Source of the DNA: Anarhynchus alexandrinus
Lineage: Eukaryota; Chordata; Aves; Charadriiformes; Charadriidae
Direction: 5' to 3'
Length of the DNA stretch: 64,000 bases
Assembly (NCBI GenBank): GCA_008711295.1
Contig: VUYV01000089.1
Coordinates: 2,728,000 to 2,791,999, forward strand
The position numbers were made by a program, and so were the translations under genes. Each line of letters opens with the position of its first letter. Within the stretch, counting starts at the first letter, position 1. Shown here one piece after another: positions 24,008 to 35,545 of this stretch. The notes under the pieces are model-generated. The model made no database searches, was not told the origin of the DNA, and was given only the letters and a program-made list of their open reading frames with translations.

Positions 24008-25756
24008 TAGTTCATCAGGAAGAAAAACTCGAGAAACTGTGTGTGTATTTGTATATACACATACATGCATGTGTGTGTGTGCATGGATGTACATATATAT
24101 GTGTATATGTCTACATATATACAATTATATAGTTTTTCTGTTTCCTCTCTAACTATTATATAGTTTTCCTGTCACACCACAGAGCAACAATTTGGTATAG
24201 TCTGTTTCCTGGCTATTAATGAACTTTTATAAATTTTAATCTTCCGTATGAAGAATATTAAATGAAAATCTGTCTTTGTACAGCAGTTTAATGGTGAAGT
24301 TTTCCTATCCGGGTTTGGTTTAAGACCATTCTAGAATATTTAATATATAGTCTGAAATTCAGTGCAAATGCTATTCACAGTCTAGATCTTCTATCCCATT
24401 TTCCAAATGGTGTATTCAAATGTCATTGAAATAAAAGAAGCTTTCGTGTATCTTGCTTTGCCTCTCCATTTTTTTTAACAGAATACTTTAGCCAATGGTA
24501 ACTTCCAGAATGAAAAATACTAGAATGAAGAGTATGGTATAAGAGAAACATACACGTATGTAAGTAACCCTAAGCCAAATGTTGCCAGCTGTGTGACTTA
24601 AAGTTCCCCATCAATTTGTAAAATAAATATAGTCATCTTATGATTTTAAATAGTTTCCAGAGACAATTTCAAAGTTTCAACGCACCTATAAATCAGCCAT
24701 AAACATATATATAGGCCCTCTACTCCTAGAACTTGGTGACTACTTTCTAATGAATAATTTATTTGATGAATGTTTTCCTTTTTGCCTTTTGAATTGATCA
24801 GGGGTACAATATAAAAGAACATCTATTTATTATTCAAATATATCAGATTAATATTTTGTGCTAATATACCTTGCTCTGGAATGAATATTTGCCAACAACT
24901 TACAGGTATTTGATTACTGGGCTGGATAGTACAAACAGAATATATGTTCAGAGCTGCCTATAATATACCAAAAATAGTGTTTGTTTGGTTTTTTTTTAAA
25001 CCAGTAGACATTTTGCAAAACATCGTCTAAAATAATAAGCAGAAAAAATAAATTTGAATGGCATTTTTTAACTTTTTCTTTTCTTCCTTTCATGATAAGA
25101 GCAGGTTGTTTTTATTGTTTTTTCTTTCTGTAATTAGAAATAACAGCTTTTCAGGGAGAAAAATACAACACGAGATTATTTTGAATATCTCTTTACAAAT
25201 TATTTTTTTATTTCAAAACTAGCCTTGTTTTAATTGCTGGGTTTCTCATTAGGTTGTTGAATTGCTACAAATATTTGTTATATGTTTTGGGGTTTTTTTT
25301 CTTAATTTCCAAAAGGCTTGTTTTGATGAAACAGCTGCTGCTAACTGCACCAAATGTCTCAGGAGGAATTAACATGTAACACTTATCCTATAACCTAAGT
25401 TCCTGAATCCAGTTACATGTTTTCACACATATGTCACAGAGACACAGTACTTCTTTCCTTCAAATGTGGATGTCGTTGTTCTTCAATGGAATAGTGACAA
25501 CCCAGGTTTAACATATACAGTTCAAAACTCACCTTTTATTCATAGATATTTGCAGTTTTTTTCAGTGTTCCAAGCTGCCAACAGATGCAGTAGAATTTAT
25601 CAATAGTCTCATACCTGTTATGCAAAGGGAAGGTGGGGTAGTCACAGAGGAGAGGCGCCCGCTGTGCTGGGCGGGAACTTGTCACCATTGTCCCGTATCC
25701 CTTAAGCCACTGTGTTTAGCCAGGCGGAGAGAAGATAGGGAATCCCCCATGTCACG
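24008..25756. other. AT-rich DNA with TG/TA microsatellite
   Basis: An impure (TG)n/(TA)n tract covers about 24038-24125. The rest is AT-rich with poly-T runs. 25625-25756 is GC-richer and may belong with the GC-rich block that resumes after the LTR at 26491. No gene is recognised; the 62-codon minus frame at 23936-24124 is the microsatellite translated. Confidence 0.55.
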
Positions 25757-26490
25757 TGTCCTGGTTTGAGGTAAAACAGAACCAATTTTGTTCAGTAACT
25801 TTGCTTCTTACCTGGGCCTCTTCTAACTACTGAAATTAACAACATACTGTGCAGACAATATTCGTGCTCAGAGTGATAAGACCTATGTTTATAGTTGATG
25901 CCAAGGCATGGTATGCAGAGAGGCTCCTGCTTATATTTATCACTACAACACCCAAGGCCAGATAACTTTGTTATTTGCCCCGTAGGAGGGTCGGAAGTGG
26001 AAAAGCATAGTGGGGTCCCACCTGCAGGGAGAAGCGGACAGGACACGTGACCCAAAACTGACCAACAGGGTATTCCATCCCATCTGCATCATGCTCAGTA
26101 TAAAAGCTGAGGGATCAAAGGGTCAGATCTCTTTCTTCGATGGCTGGTGTCTGAGGAGGACTATCTGTTCATCTGCCTTTGATCCCGATCCTGAATGCAG
26201 ATCCAGAATCCAGTTCTCGTCCATCACTGAGTCCAGTCTGGGACTTCCCCAGTGCCAGCTGGTGATGTGATCGTCATCCTGGGAGCTTGATACGGTTTTG
26301 TATATATTTCATTATTTTATTTTTATTTTATTATTAATATTTCATTAAAGTAGTTTAGTTCCTTCTAAACTCATAAGTCTCTTTTTCCCTCCTCTGCTTC
26401 TCTGTTTGAAGAGAAGTTGGGGGGAGCATCTGTCGGTCCCATCTGGGGTGCCCCACATCTCCAGTAGTCAATTCGGCTTAAACCACGACA
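25757..26490 (+). mobile_element. Solo ERV LTR, second family
   Basis: The 734-bp stretch begins TGTCCTGGTTTGAGG and ends AAACCACGACA. It is collinear with 28854-29561, sharing GGTATGCAGAGAGGCTCCTG, AACAGGGTATTCCA and the CTCAGTATAAAAGCTGAGG promoter block. A TATA box is at 26099-26105 and ATTAAA, a polyadenylation-type signal, is at 26344-26349 after a TATTTTA-rich stretch. The flanking bases (TCACG before, GTCCT after) do not form a clear target duplication. No retroviral coding sequence adjoins it. Confidence 0.88.
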
Positions 26491-28853
26491 GTCCTGTCTA
26501 CCTGTTGGGCCTGTCCCAGGGAAGGCAGGGTGTGACACCAGTAGTTTCTCTCTTTCTCTCGCACTCCCTGATGCTCCTCAACCTACTTGCCTCTTCCTTA
26601 CCTCTGTCACTAAGTGGAGTTCCTCTACCTGGGCACACCTTCCACAGGCGTGCTCACTGCTGCCCTCCCATACTGGCGTAAGAGCAGGGCACTCCCTGCA
26701 GCCTGACACCTGGGTGGCAGCGGTCGGACCTCTGCCTGAGAAGCTGCTCAGTTGTCAGTTTAGCCTGATGAATAGGAAAAAAACGTGCCCCTGCTGTTGG
26801 CAGCTGCAAAATGCCACACCCCTGCTGATGCTCCATGCTCTGGTCACTGGTACTCTCTAAGGGTTTCTTTTATACTTGTGGAGGGGTCTTGGCCGCCCTC
26901 GCTCCTGGCCCTGCCCAGGTCTCCCCAGCTGCTGTTGTGCGAGCTCTGGGCTCCTGGCTGCTACCTCCTCTCCCCTGAGGTTCCCCCAGATTGGGAAGCC
27001 CCTCCTGGGCACCGCGCTAACACGCTCTGCTGCGGATCATGCAGGCACTGGAGCTGCTCACCTTGGCGACATGTTCCAAGTCTGTCATGTGAACAACTGA
27101 AGCCAAATTCCAGCTGGAGCCTCTGTTGTTGTTGTGTAACTAAAAGTAATACACTGCTGAAATTTCTACTGTTTACTAGTATCCTTCTCATGTCTTCAGA
27201 CTAAAATGTGGGGAAGTTGTTATTTTTCCCCTGGCATTCAGTATCCCTTTTTAATCCCTATTTTTAATCTGTTTCATTGATTTGTTTATTTTTATTGGTG
27301 GTGGAGTAGATACACCTTTTGAGGTCATGCCTATGTGGCACAACAGTTACTCATGTTAGCTTTGAATGAAGCATGATTTCTCTGAATCCTTAAATTTACG
27401 CTGTCCACAGGTAGAAATGACATAGGTGATGGAAATGTGGTGCTTTGGTGTTTATTTTTCAAAACACCCAGTTTGAAAGCTACCTGGAATCTGTCTTTAA
27501 AAGCAGGCAAGGAAGGGGCTCTGAAAAAGTGTCTTCTTGTCAATTTGCAGTTCTACACTAGCTAAGGTGTGTTATTTGACACAGCAACCTTGAGTCACTT
27601 ATAAGATTTTATTGACAACTGCAGCCCTTTGCCAAATCTCTCTATTTTTACACAACTTCTGGCTGTCCTTGTTAGGATACATTAGTGTCAAACTGAGGAA
27701 TGCTGATTAGGGAAGACAAGTTATGTACCATACACAGGCATGCTATTACAGTCCCATTTAAATGAGGGTATAATATCTTCTGGCTCTGTGGAGCAGATAT
27801 AATTTAGATGCCTTCTCCTGCACCCTTCCTTCCCCCCCTCTCCCCCTGGGGCTCCCCTCTTTGATAAGCAATGGGTTGTTCAACCACAGGTAATGGTGAA
27901 AAGTAAATATCTGCCAAGGTTAAAAATAAATAAGTTGGCACAACTAGGCTTGGACTCAAAGCAGGACAGCAGAGAGGAATAGACTTCTTTTGGAAATGTG
28001 CAGTGACTGAGACTCAAACCTCTGTGAATTGTTCTTAGAGATGAACTAAAAGCTTATACCTGAGCAAAGGCCTAAACCTGAAGGTCAGGAGAGTTGTACC
28101 TGAAACACTTTCTCCATGGAACAGTCTGCTAGTTTTCTGACTTCAGATTTTACGCAGGACTCAGTAGTTGCTCTCTATTTTAGCACATTACTAAGACTGT
28201 TATACAAAGCATGTCTGTTGGAATATGTGTGTGTGTTCATATGTGTATATGTACGTACATACACATATATACATTTGATTGCACTGTGCCCCTAATTCTA
28301 GGATAGCAATATGGTAGGGCTGAAAAAAAATACTTGATGAACAAGACCTAGAATAACAGAACATTCTTATGATGTCTTTCTGTCTTTCACAGTTTTATTA
28401 TGTTTTGCTGCTAAATAACTCAAATTATACTGTAGTTAAAGATGACCATTTGTATTCTTGTTTCCATAATGTATAAAATCTCAAGGTGAAGGACCAATAG
28501 TGAGAACCTTAAGACATTTGTGTAGCTGAAGCTTGCTTGTACTCTGAAAGTTGAAGAAAAGCATAGCTTGTCATACAAACTGTCTTAGATGAAACCTGTA
28601 TAAGGACAATTTCCTGAGGGGAACTAAAAAAAAACAAAAACCCCATGCAATATATGGAAACAATAATTTCCACTACATTTAAGAAGCAGGATGTGTAAAG
28701 CTAGTGCTACTAAGCTAAATAGGTGGAATAGGCAGAAAAGATGAGAGGCATCACATTAATGATAATTTTGTTATAATACTGTACTATAAGAAGGAATTGT
28801 AGGAATGTTGGTTTGGTTGCTTCCCTTTTGTTCCATAGAGAGTTCATTGAGGG
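26491..28853. other. GC-rich repeat-like block, then AT-rich unique DNA
   Basis: 26491-27130 is GC-rich, with CCTGTCCCAGGG, CCTGCCCAGGTCTCC and CTCCTGGCTGC phrases and overlapping open frames on both strands that look compositional. It may be an older element into which the LTR at 25757-26490 inserted. From about 27130 the sequence is AT-rich and unique, with a TG/TA palindromic patch at 28220-28273. The segment between the two related LTRs has no retroviral gag/pol/env signature, so it is not a provirus interior. Confidence 0.45.
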
Positions 28854-29561
28854 TGTCCTGGTTTGAGACAGAACAAAACCAATTTTCTTTTCAGTAATTT
28901 TACTTTTCAGTTAAGTCTCTGCCAACTGACTGCACTCTCTGAAATTAACAGTATGTTTTTCAGACAGTGTCTGCTTCTAGCAGCAATAATGTCTGATGTT
29001 ATAGCGAATACCGAGGAATGGTATGCAGAGAGGCTCCTGTTTATCTTTATTGCTACAACAACCAAGGTCAGCTAACTTTCTTATGCACCAAGTTGGAGGG
29101 TCAGAAATGAAAGAACATAGAGGGGTCGCACCTGTGGGGAGGAGAGGACAGGACAGGTGACCCAAAACTCACCAACAGGGTATTCCAGCCCATCTGCATC
29201 ATGCTCAGTATAAAAGCTGAGGCATCAAAGGTGTCAGTCTCTTTCTTCAATGGCTGGCGTCCAACAAGGACTCTGTACGTTCTTCTGCCTTTGATCCTAA
29301 TCTGTGTGTTCCTGAATCCAGTTCTGTCTGCCACTGAATCCAGTTCCAGTGCTGGCCGGTGATGTGATCATCTTCCTGGGAGCTCAGTATTGGTTTTGTA
29401 TATATTTTTATATATTTCATTTTTATTATTGTTATTATTATCTTTTAATTTTATTGTTAATATTTCATTAAAGCTGTTTTCTTTTTTTTTCAACCCATAA
29501 GACTCTCACCCTTTTTCTCTCTCTCTTTCATTTAGTGGCCAGCCCAGCCAAAACCTCAACA
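28854..29561 (+). mobile_element. Solo ERV LTR with GAGGG target duplication
   Basis: The 708-bp stretch begins TGTCCTGGTTTGAGACAG and ends AAACCTCAACA. GAGGG at 28849-28853 is repeated at 29562-29566, a perfect 5-bp target duplication that marks this as a single independent insertion reduced to a solo LTR. A TATA box is at 29209-29215 and ATTAAA is at 29467-29472. It is the same family as 25757-26490, clearly diverged from it (many substitutions and small indels), so the two come from separate insertions. Confidence 0.93.
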
Positions 29562-30283
29562 GAGGGCTATATGAATGCTGGCAGAAGTGAGCATACATAA
29601 CCACAGTATTGGATCTCGGCTTGTTATTGCAGTGCTGTTTAAATGTCGGTAAGAGATTTTCCAGAACCAGATGTTAGTTTGAGGGTAGGTTGTAAAAGGA
29701 TGCTGCCAGAAGAGCGTCAGGAAAAAAGCAAAAGTATTAATGTAAAAAGTATGAAGAAAAAGTTGTAGTGGCAAGGATCCAGAATTCTACAGTTTAAAAA
29801 GTTTGGTAGAATAACAGGAATTCAAATTTGTGGATGTCATCAAACTAATGCTAGTACATGCATCTTCCTCCTCCTGTCCTGCAAAAGCTTATGATGGTAA
29901 ATTTTCTTGGGCTGAAAACCTCAAAAAGTGGATTTTGCAGTTCATTGTGTTTTGTGCAGGGATTCCATTTAGTCCCTTTCCCAGTCATGTTAAGCACCAC
30001 ATATCAAGTCATCAGCTCCTTCTAATGTTAGTGGAATTCTGAAGTTCAGAGGCATTCCAGCAGTTTATACTTTTGTGTTGTTCTGCTGTATAATATAGCT
30101 TAGCACAGAAACCATGCTTCCAAACAACCCGTCTGCAGGTATTGATGTAACTTTTTAGCTCTTCAGCTTTTCTTTTTTTTTTTTTTAAAGTATTATTCTA
30201 AGAGGATACAGGATGTCATTGAAAAATTGTACACCTGTAAATGATTAAGCATTATCTATAAAATAGTGAAGAGCCCATTTAGA
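29562..30283. other. Unique AT-rich DNA
   Basis: A poly-T tract lies at about 30172-30187. No gene or repeat family is recognised. Confidence 0.55.
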
Positions 30284-30925
30284 GTTCACAGAATGGCTGA
30301 GGTTGAAAGGCATCTTTGGAGGTCATCAGGTCCAACCCCCACTGCTCTTGCAGGGCCACCTAGACCCCCATGCCCAGGACCACGTCCAGACAGCTTTTGA
30401 ATATCTTCAAGGAGGGAGACTCCACAACCTGTCCGGGCAACCTGTGTCAGTGCTTAGTCACGCTCACAATAATAAAAAAGTGTTTCCCTATGTTCAGACA
30501 GAGCCTCCTGTGTTTCAGTTTGTGCCCATTACCTCTTGTCCTGTAACTGGGCACCACTGAGAAGAGCCTGGCTCCATCCTCTTTGCACCCTCCCTTCGGG
30601 TACAATGATAAGATTCCCCTGAGCCTTCTTTTCTCTGTGCTGAGCAGTCCCAGATCTTTCAGCCTTTCCTCTTGGGAGAAATGGCTCTAGTTCCTTAATC
30701 TTCTTTGTGGCCCTTCGTTGGACTCTTTCCAGTATGTCCATGTCTCTCTTGCAGTGGGGACTACTGGACACAGTACTCCAGGTGCAGCCTCACCAGTGCT
30801 GAGTAGAGGGAGAGGACCACCTCCCTCAACCTCCTGCAACAGTCCTCTTAATGCAGCCTGGGATATCAGTAGCCTTCTTTGCTGCAAGGGCACATTTCTG
30901 GCTCATGTAAATGCCTTCCACGCCT
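30284..30925 (-). mobile_element. CR1 LINE, 5'-truncated
   Basis: On the minus strand this carries the distal ORF2 and 3' UTR of a CR1 copy of the same subfamily as 56743-57474. The two share GTTCACAGAATG, GACAGCTTTTGAATATCT-type and CAACCTGTGTCAGTGCT blocks. Minus-strand frames show remnants such as HCKRDMDILERVQRRATKKI but are interrupted by frameshifts. It is inactive. Confidence 0.93.
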
Positions 30926-33744
30926 TATGCTAGCTGCATTTTCCACTTATTTCTTTTTCCTGTCTACACAATTGGAAAAAAATCTGCTCATTTTCTTACT
31001 TCTGAAGAATCAAAAGATATCTGAAAAATGATGAAGCTTAAAACCCTTACTCAGACAAGACAGAAATCAGAGATAGAATTTTGAAGAGGTTTATTTCACT
31101 GTCTTTTCCATGAATAGAATGCATATTATTACAAATATACTTATAAGAAGCCAATGCAAAATTTTCAAATTACAAGAAATTTTTATCTGGTTTTAAAACA
31201 AAACTAGAGATAACATAAACAGACCTCAAAAATATTCTGAGAAATTGGTTCAGAAAAGCATCTGCTTTGTAGTTCTGCTCTTGAAAATTCAGAAATTCAA
31301 TATTAATGAAGCTATTGTAACATTTGTCAGAAAAGTAAATGGGGGAACAGGAAAATAAGAGAAATTGCACCAGCCTAATGGCAAATTGAACAGCAGTCAC
31401 TGTCCAAATCAGTCTGCGCTGATGACATCTCAGTGCTGAACTTCCTAGAAGGATTTAGACACAGCTTTTCAGGAGCATCTGAGTTGAGTTGTAGATGAGA
31501 AGATTTATTGCAACAATGCTTCTGCAGATAATATGGACAACTGCAAAAAACAGTACTTCAGTGATCACGGCTTTGTTCCTGCTACTGTCAACTTTGGTTT
31601 AGAGAGAGTCAGATGAGTTGCAAATGTCTTTGCTACTCAAGCAATTTGTTAGTTAAGTGTCAAAATATAAAAGCATCTGCACATACTTGAAAATATATAG
31701 GAGACTTCCTTTGCTGACTTAATATTTAGAACTCTAAATTGGCAACTGTCTACAGGTTGAAGCATAAATTACAAACTGAGTAAAAATTGTGTCTGTCAGT
31801 ATTCATTGGCATGAATAAGCAAAAATAAATTTGGGCTTTTCCTGGCAGAATTCAGCTTTCCTTTTCAATAAAATCTGAGATGTACATTAGTTTAGAAATG
31901 TTCTTGTCTTCCTTCTTGTGCTTATGGTGATTGCTTTAAACTCATTGCTTCTTCTTGAATTCAGTATTTAGAGTCTAAGTACTTAGAGGTGAAAAATGTT
32001 GGTACCACAGTAAAAAAATGAATAACTTTTACTATTGTCATATGTTTGTGCTCTGGTAGTGCATGAAGGCTAGAGAAGCTATGTTACAGGGCCTCATTGT
32101 ATTAGATACTGTTTACACATGCCTCAAAAAAAAGGTCAGTTATTGAGAGCTTGGTCCAGTTTTGACAAGGTGTAATTGTGCATTTTATTGCTGTGTCTTC
32201 ATCCATACATTATTATACATTGGGATTCAAGTTGAAAAATCTACGTGCTAGCTACTTTTTAAAATTTTAAACTGTACATGGTTTTACATGAAAAGGAATT
32301 CATGCCCTTTTTTGTCCCTGAGGATGTTGTTGATACAAATCCTGATACTAGTAAGGTATGGCATCCCAGCAGGAATTTTATTAGAAATTATGGTAATTCC
32401 ACGGTGCAATGTAACAAGTATTATTGCTGTCATGTTATATCCTGATAAATATATATAGTTGTGTCACTACAGTAAATACACTTCATCAGACCTGGCATGT
32501 AGAGAGATTTTCTTCTGCTGTTGCTCTTCTGATAATTTGCATCTTAAAAAACTCATTTGTGTAAATTTCTGCTTAAGTAACTTCAAAAAATAATTCTCAT
32601 TTTCAAATTGCATCTTCAGTCATTTTTTTTTGTTGACACAAATGTAAAAAAAATCTTTGCTCCTGCAGATCATATTCTGCTCAGTAGTCTTAACAAAGCA
32701 GATATAAGAGGAGATATTGCAGAACAAAGAGCTACTCCCCAATTAACGTGCCCCAGAGACCCTTCCAGCCTTGTATCTTGTTTACTTTGAAACTAGCTAG
32801 TTTGTATTCCTTGATTTCAAATGTGGCAGTGTCTCTGAAAAAGGTAAATGAACTCTCAGGTTGTTGGATTCCAAATCATTATATTATTACTTCCGGTGAC
32901 TGCTGGCTTATCTTTATTGAAGCAAGTCCTTTGGGCCTTGCATCCAGCTTGAGAGATTATTTCCACTTAAGAAGCTGCTCAAGCCACTATGCAGAGAGGT
33001 ACCTAAAATACGACTAAGAATAGTATTGTACCCTTTCCTATGTTGGAATGTTTTAATGTTACCTAATAAACAGATGGTTAATAAAATGTCATATATAGAC
33101 CTATTGGAAACTTAAGCTTACATGTAGTGATATTCAGGGATATGTTTTGATATGATGTCCAGTAGGAGTTGAGCATTCATTCTAGAAAACAAAGCAGGAG
33201 GAAGTATGGATGCCTAGAAGCCTGCTGATCAGTCCTTGTGCCCATATAATGACTCTAGAATGAAGGGGCGTTTCAAGTGAGCAAGCATTAGCGTTTTAAA
33301 AATTTGATCATCAGGGACGTGATAAATACTGAGTGAATTGCATTTTTCTCCCCTATACTCCACTTTAATTAAAAATAGATATTTGTGTAGTGCTGCAGTT
33401 CTTCAAATTTTTGATAACTTTGAGCTGACTTTCATTTCTGTTCAAGTAAGTTCATCATGGTAATAACATTTTATAGTCTTTCTAAGTTTTCATTTTCACC
33501 TATTTTATGAACACCTTCATAACAATCTAAAGGGCTCTTCTTCTATGCCAAAATGCTAATCAAATACCTCTTCTATTGCTAATAAAAAATGTAAGATTTT
33601 TTTCCCTTTTAACTGAAGCTTCTGTGTATATGTATGTACATATACATAAGACTATCAGGAAAAAGGATAAAAGAGTCCGCAAATCCTTCTAGTAGCTTGT
33701 TAATTTAATATTTCAAAGAATATGAAATCCATGCAGCAAAGCAC
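30926..33744. other. Unique AT-rich non-coding DNA
   Basis: No gene is recognised. A perfect 10-bp inverted repeat with a 2-nt centre lies at 33625-33646 (arms TGTATATGTA and TACATATACA). Confidence 0.55.
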
Positions 33745-34005
33745 GTAGCATGTAAGTTTAAGCATGTGCTTATGTTCCCCTCTATTCAGCACAGTACTAA
33801 AGTAATGAATTTAAAATTAAATATATATTTAAGAGTTTAAATAAGTGCTTAATCACTGTTCCCATTAGAGATACTATTTTGACAGGCGGGCGCTAATAAT
33901 TAAACACCTTGCTGAATTAGTGTCTTAAGCATCTGCCTAATTTAAGCAGTAAATCCTATTGAAACCAATGGGACTTATCCTGATTAAGTCTCTTACTGAA
34001 CTAGA
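33745..34005. repeat. Ancient sauropsid repeat with TTAAGCA motifs
   Basis: The stretch contains TTTAAGCATGTGCTTATG, TATTCAGCACAGTACT, CTTGCTGAATTAGTG, CTTAAGCATCTGCC and GAAACCAATGGGACTTA, in an order resembling a diverged interspersed repeat familiar from turtle, crocodile and bird DNA ('gacttcaatgggacttaagcacatgcttaa...tgctttgctgaatcggggcc'). The class and boundaries are uncertain. Confidence 0.4.
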
Positions 34006-34324
34006 GTGAAAGTGAGAGACTGATAATCCTGAGCAACCTTAAAGTCTGTCAAGCAGGTGCTGAAACTAGTTCAGACAGTGAAATATGAATTACAGTTCCC
34101 CAGCTAGTCATGTCTAAAAGCACAAATTTCAAATGGTGCCAATCTCTTTATTTAGCAGATGAATCAGACTGGAGACCAGGTCTAGAATAAATCTGTTAAA
34201 GCAGGTAGTGACGTGTAATCTAAAAGAGCAAAACCATGTTAAATTTATTTCACTGAGTACCTCTCCTCCATGCTTTCTTCTCCTGTGCTCTGGAGTTTGT
34301 CATGTTTCTTAAGGTTAAGGTACT

Positions 34325-34765
34325 TGAATGTGTCCAGAGGAGGGTAACAAAGCTGCTGAAGGGGCTGGAAGGAATGTCCCATGAGGAGCAGCTGAAGACT
34401 TTGGGCTTGTGTAGTTTGGAGAAAAAGAGGCTGAGGGGAAACCTCATTGCTCTCTGCAGCTTTCTGACAAGGGGAAGGGGAGAGGGAGGTTCTGATCTCT
34501 TCTCCCTGGGATCCAGTGATAGGACATGTAGGAATGGTTCAAAGCTGTGCTATGGGAGGTTCAGACTTCACATTAGGAAGCCCTACTTTACTGACAGGGT
34601 GATCAAACACTGGAACAGCCTTCCTAGAGAGATGGTTGATGTCCCATGCCTGTCTGTTTAAAAGGCATTTGAACAATGCCCTTAATAATATGCTTCAACT
34701 TTTGGTCAGCTCTGAAGAAGTCAGGCAGTTGGACTAGATGATTGTTTCAGGCCCCTTCCAACTGA
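34325..34765 (+). mobile_element. CR1-like LINE 3' fragment
   Basis: The plus strand reads through the C-terminal tail of a CR1 ORF2. The frame covering 34302-34661 includes VLECVQRRVTKLLKGLEGM, LGLCSLEKKRLRGNLI, GRFRLHIRKPYFT and VIKHWNSLPREMVDVP. The frame then breaks, and the tail ends with a degraded CCCCTTCCAACTG without the usual terminal octamers. It differs from the other copies (a longer linker before SSDRTCRNG), suggesting a separate, older subfamily. No reverse transcriptase core is present. Confidence 0.88.
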
Positions 34766-34829
34766 AAAAGAACAGAAAGTTAGTGGCCTTATACAGATAG
34801 GTAGAGGCAATACGACCAAAATGACTGTC

Positions 34830-35545
34830 CCAACATAGGTGGAGCTTCAGGAGGCTAATGTTCTACAACCCAGTAAATACGGTATTGCCACTCCTTGGGG
34901 CAAATATCAGACTGTGGCAGGTCCCGGGTGTGGCTGGGCTGCCCTTGGCCTGAGTGGTGGGTTTACCAGGTGCCCCATGGCCCAGTGCCCATTGCCCAGC
35001 CTGTCTGAGCTCCAGCTCTGTGAGTGCCCCCGGGGAAGGGGCTGACAGCCCCAGGCAGTCCTTGCGAGGGACAAACAGCCCCTGGGATACTGAGAGGCTG
35101 TGGGGCAGTTTTCACTCCTTCCCTGGGTGCAGGGGGAAGGGAGCAAGCCATAGTATGCAAACATATGCAAAGAAATCCAAGTGGACCCTAAGACTGAAAA
35201 GGAAGGGACCCACCACCAGCATCCCACCCCTACCAGTGAGAGCTGAGGGCACTGATGAGTGTCTGTAACATCTCCCCACCTCTCTGCTTGAGAAACATTG
35301 AAATTGTTGACCATCAGACCCAGACAGTCTTCAGGAGCATGGGCATAACATAGAAAGGAAAGTCTGGGAACGTCTTTTTTAATATAGGCATACATAAATA
35401 TATGTATAACAATTTTAATCATTGCAACTTTTCTGTACTAGATAATTTGGACAAATAGAATGCCAAAACATTAACTAGACTGATAATAAATTCTTGGTTC
35501 CATGTATATAGTGTGCTGTCTTTTACCCATAATGATATTTTGAGT
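34830..35545 (+). mobile_element. LTR-like repeat, sense copy
   Basis: This is homologous to the reverse complement of 14920-15640. Shared blocks in order are the GC-rich body (GGCTGGGCTGCCCTTGGCCT...GAGCTCCAGCTCTGTGAGTG), GATACTGAGAGGCTGTGG, AAGAAATCCAAGTG, ACCATCAGACCCAGA, then AATAAATTCTTGGTT and TATAGTGTGCTGTCTTTT. The order GC-rich body, then AT-rich end with AATAAA, suggests a retroviral LTR. A 171-codon minus-strand frame (34907-35422) lies within it and is antisense to the element, so I do not call it a gene. Confidence 0.6.

Noticed and set aside
23936..24124. Histidine- and tyrosine-rich 62-codon frame
   Set aside because: It is the TG/TA microsatellite translated.
25757..29561. 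A provirus with paired LTRs
   Set aside because: The second LTR has its own GAGGG duplication on both sides, the LTRs are well diverged, and no retroviral coding sequence lies between them.
34907..35422. 171-codon minus-strand frame
   Set aside because: It is antisense within an LTR-like repeat and owes its length to a GC-rich body with few stops; the counterpart region at 15160-15560 does not keep the same long frame.
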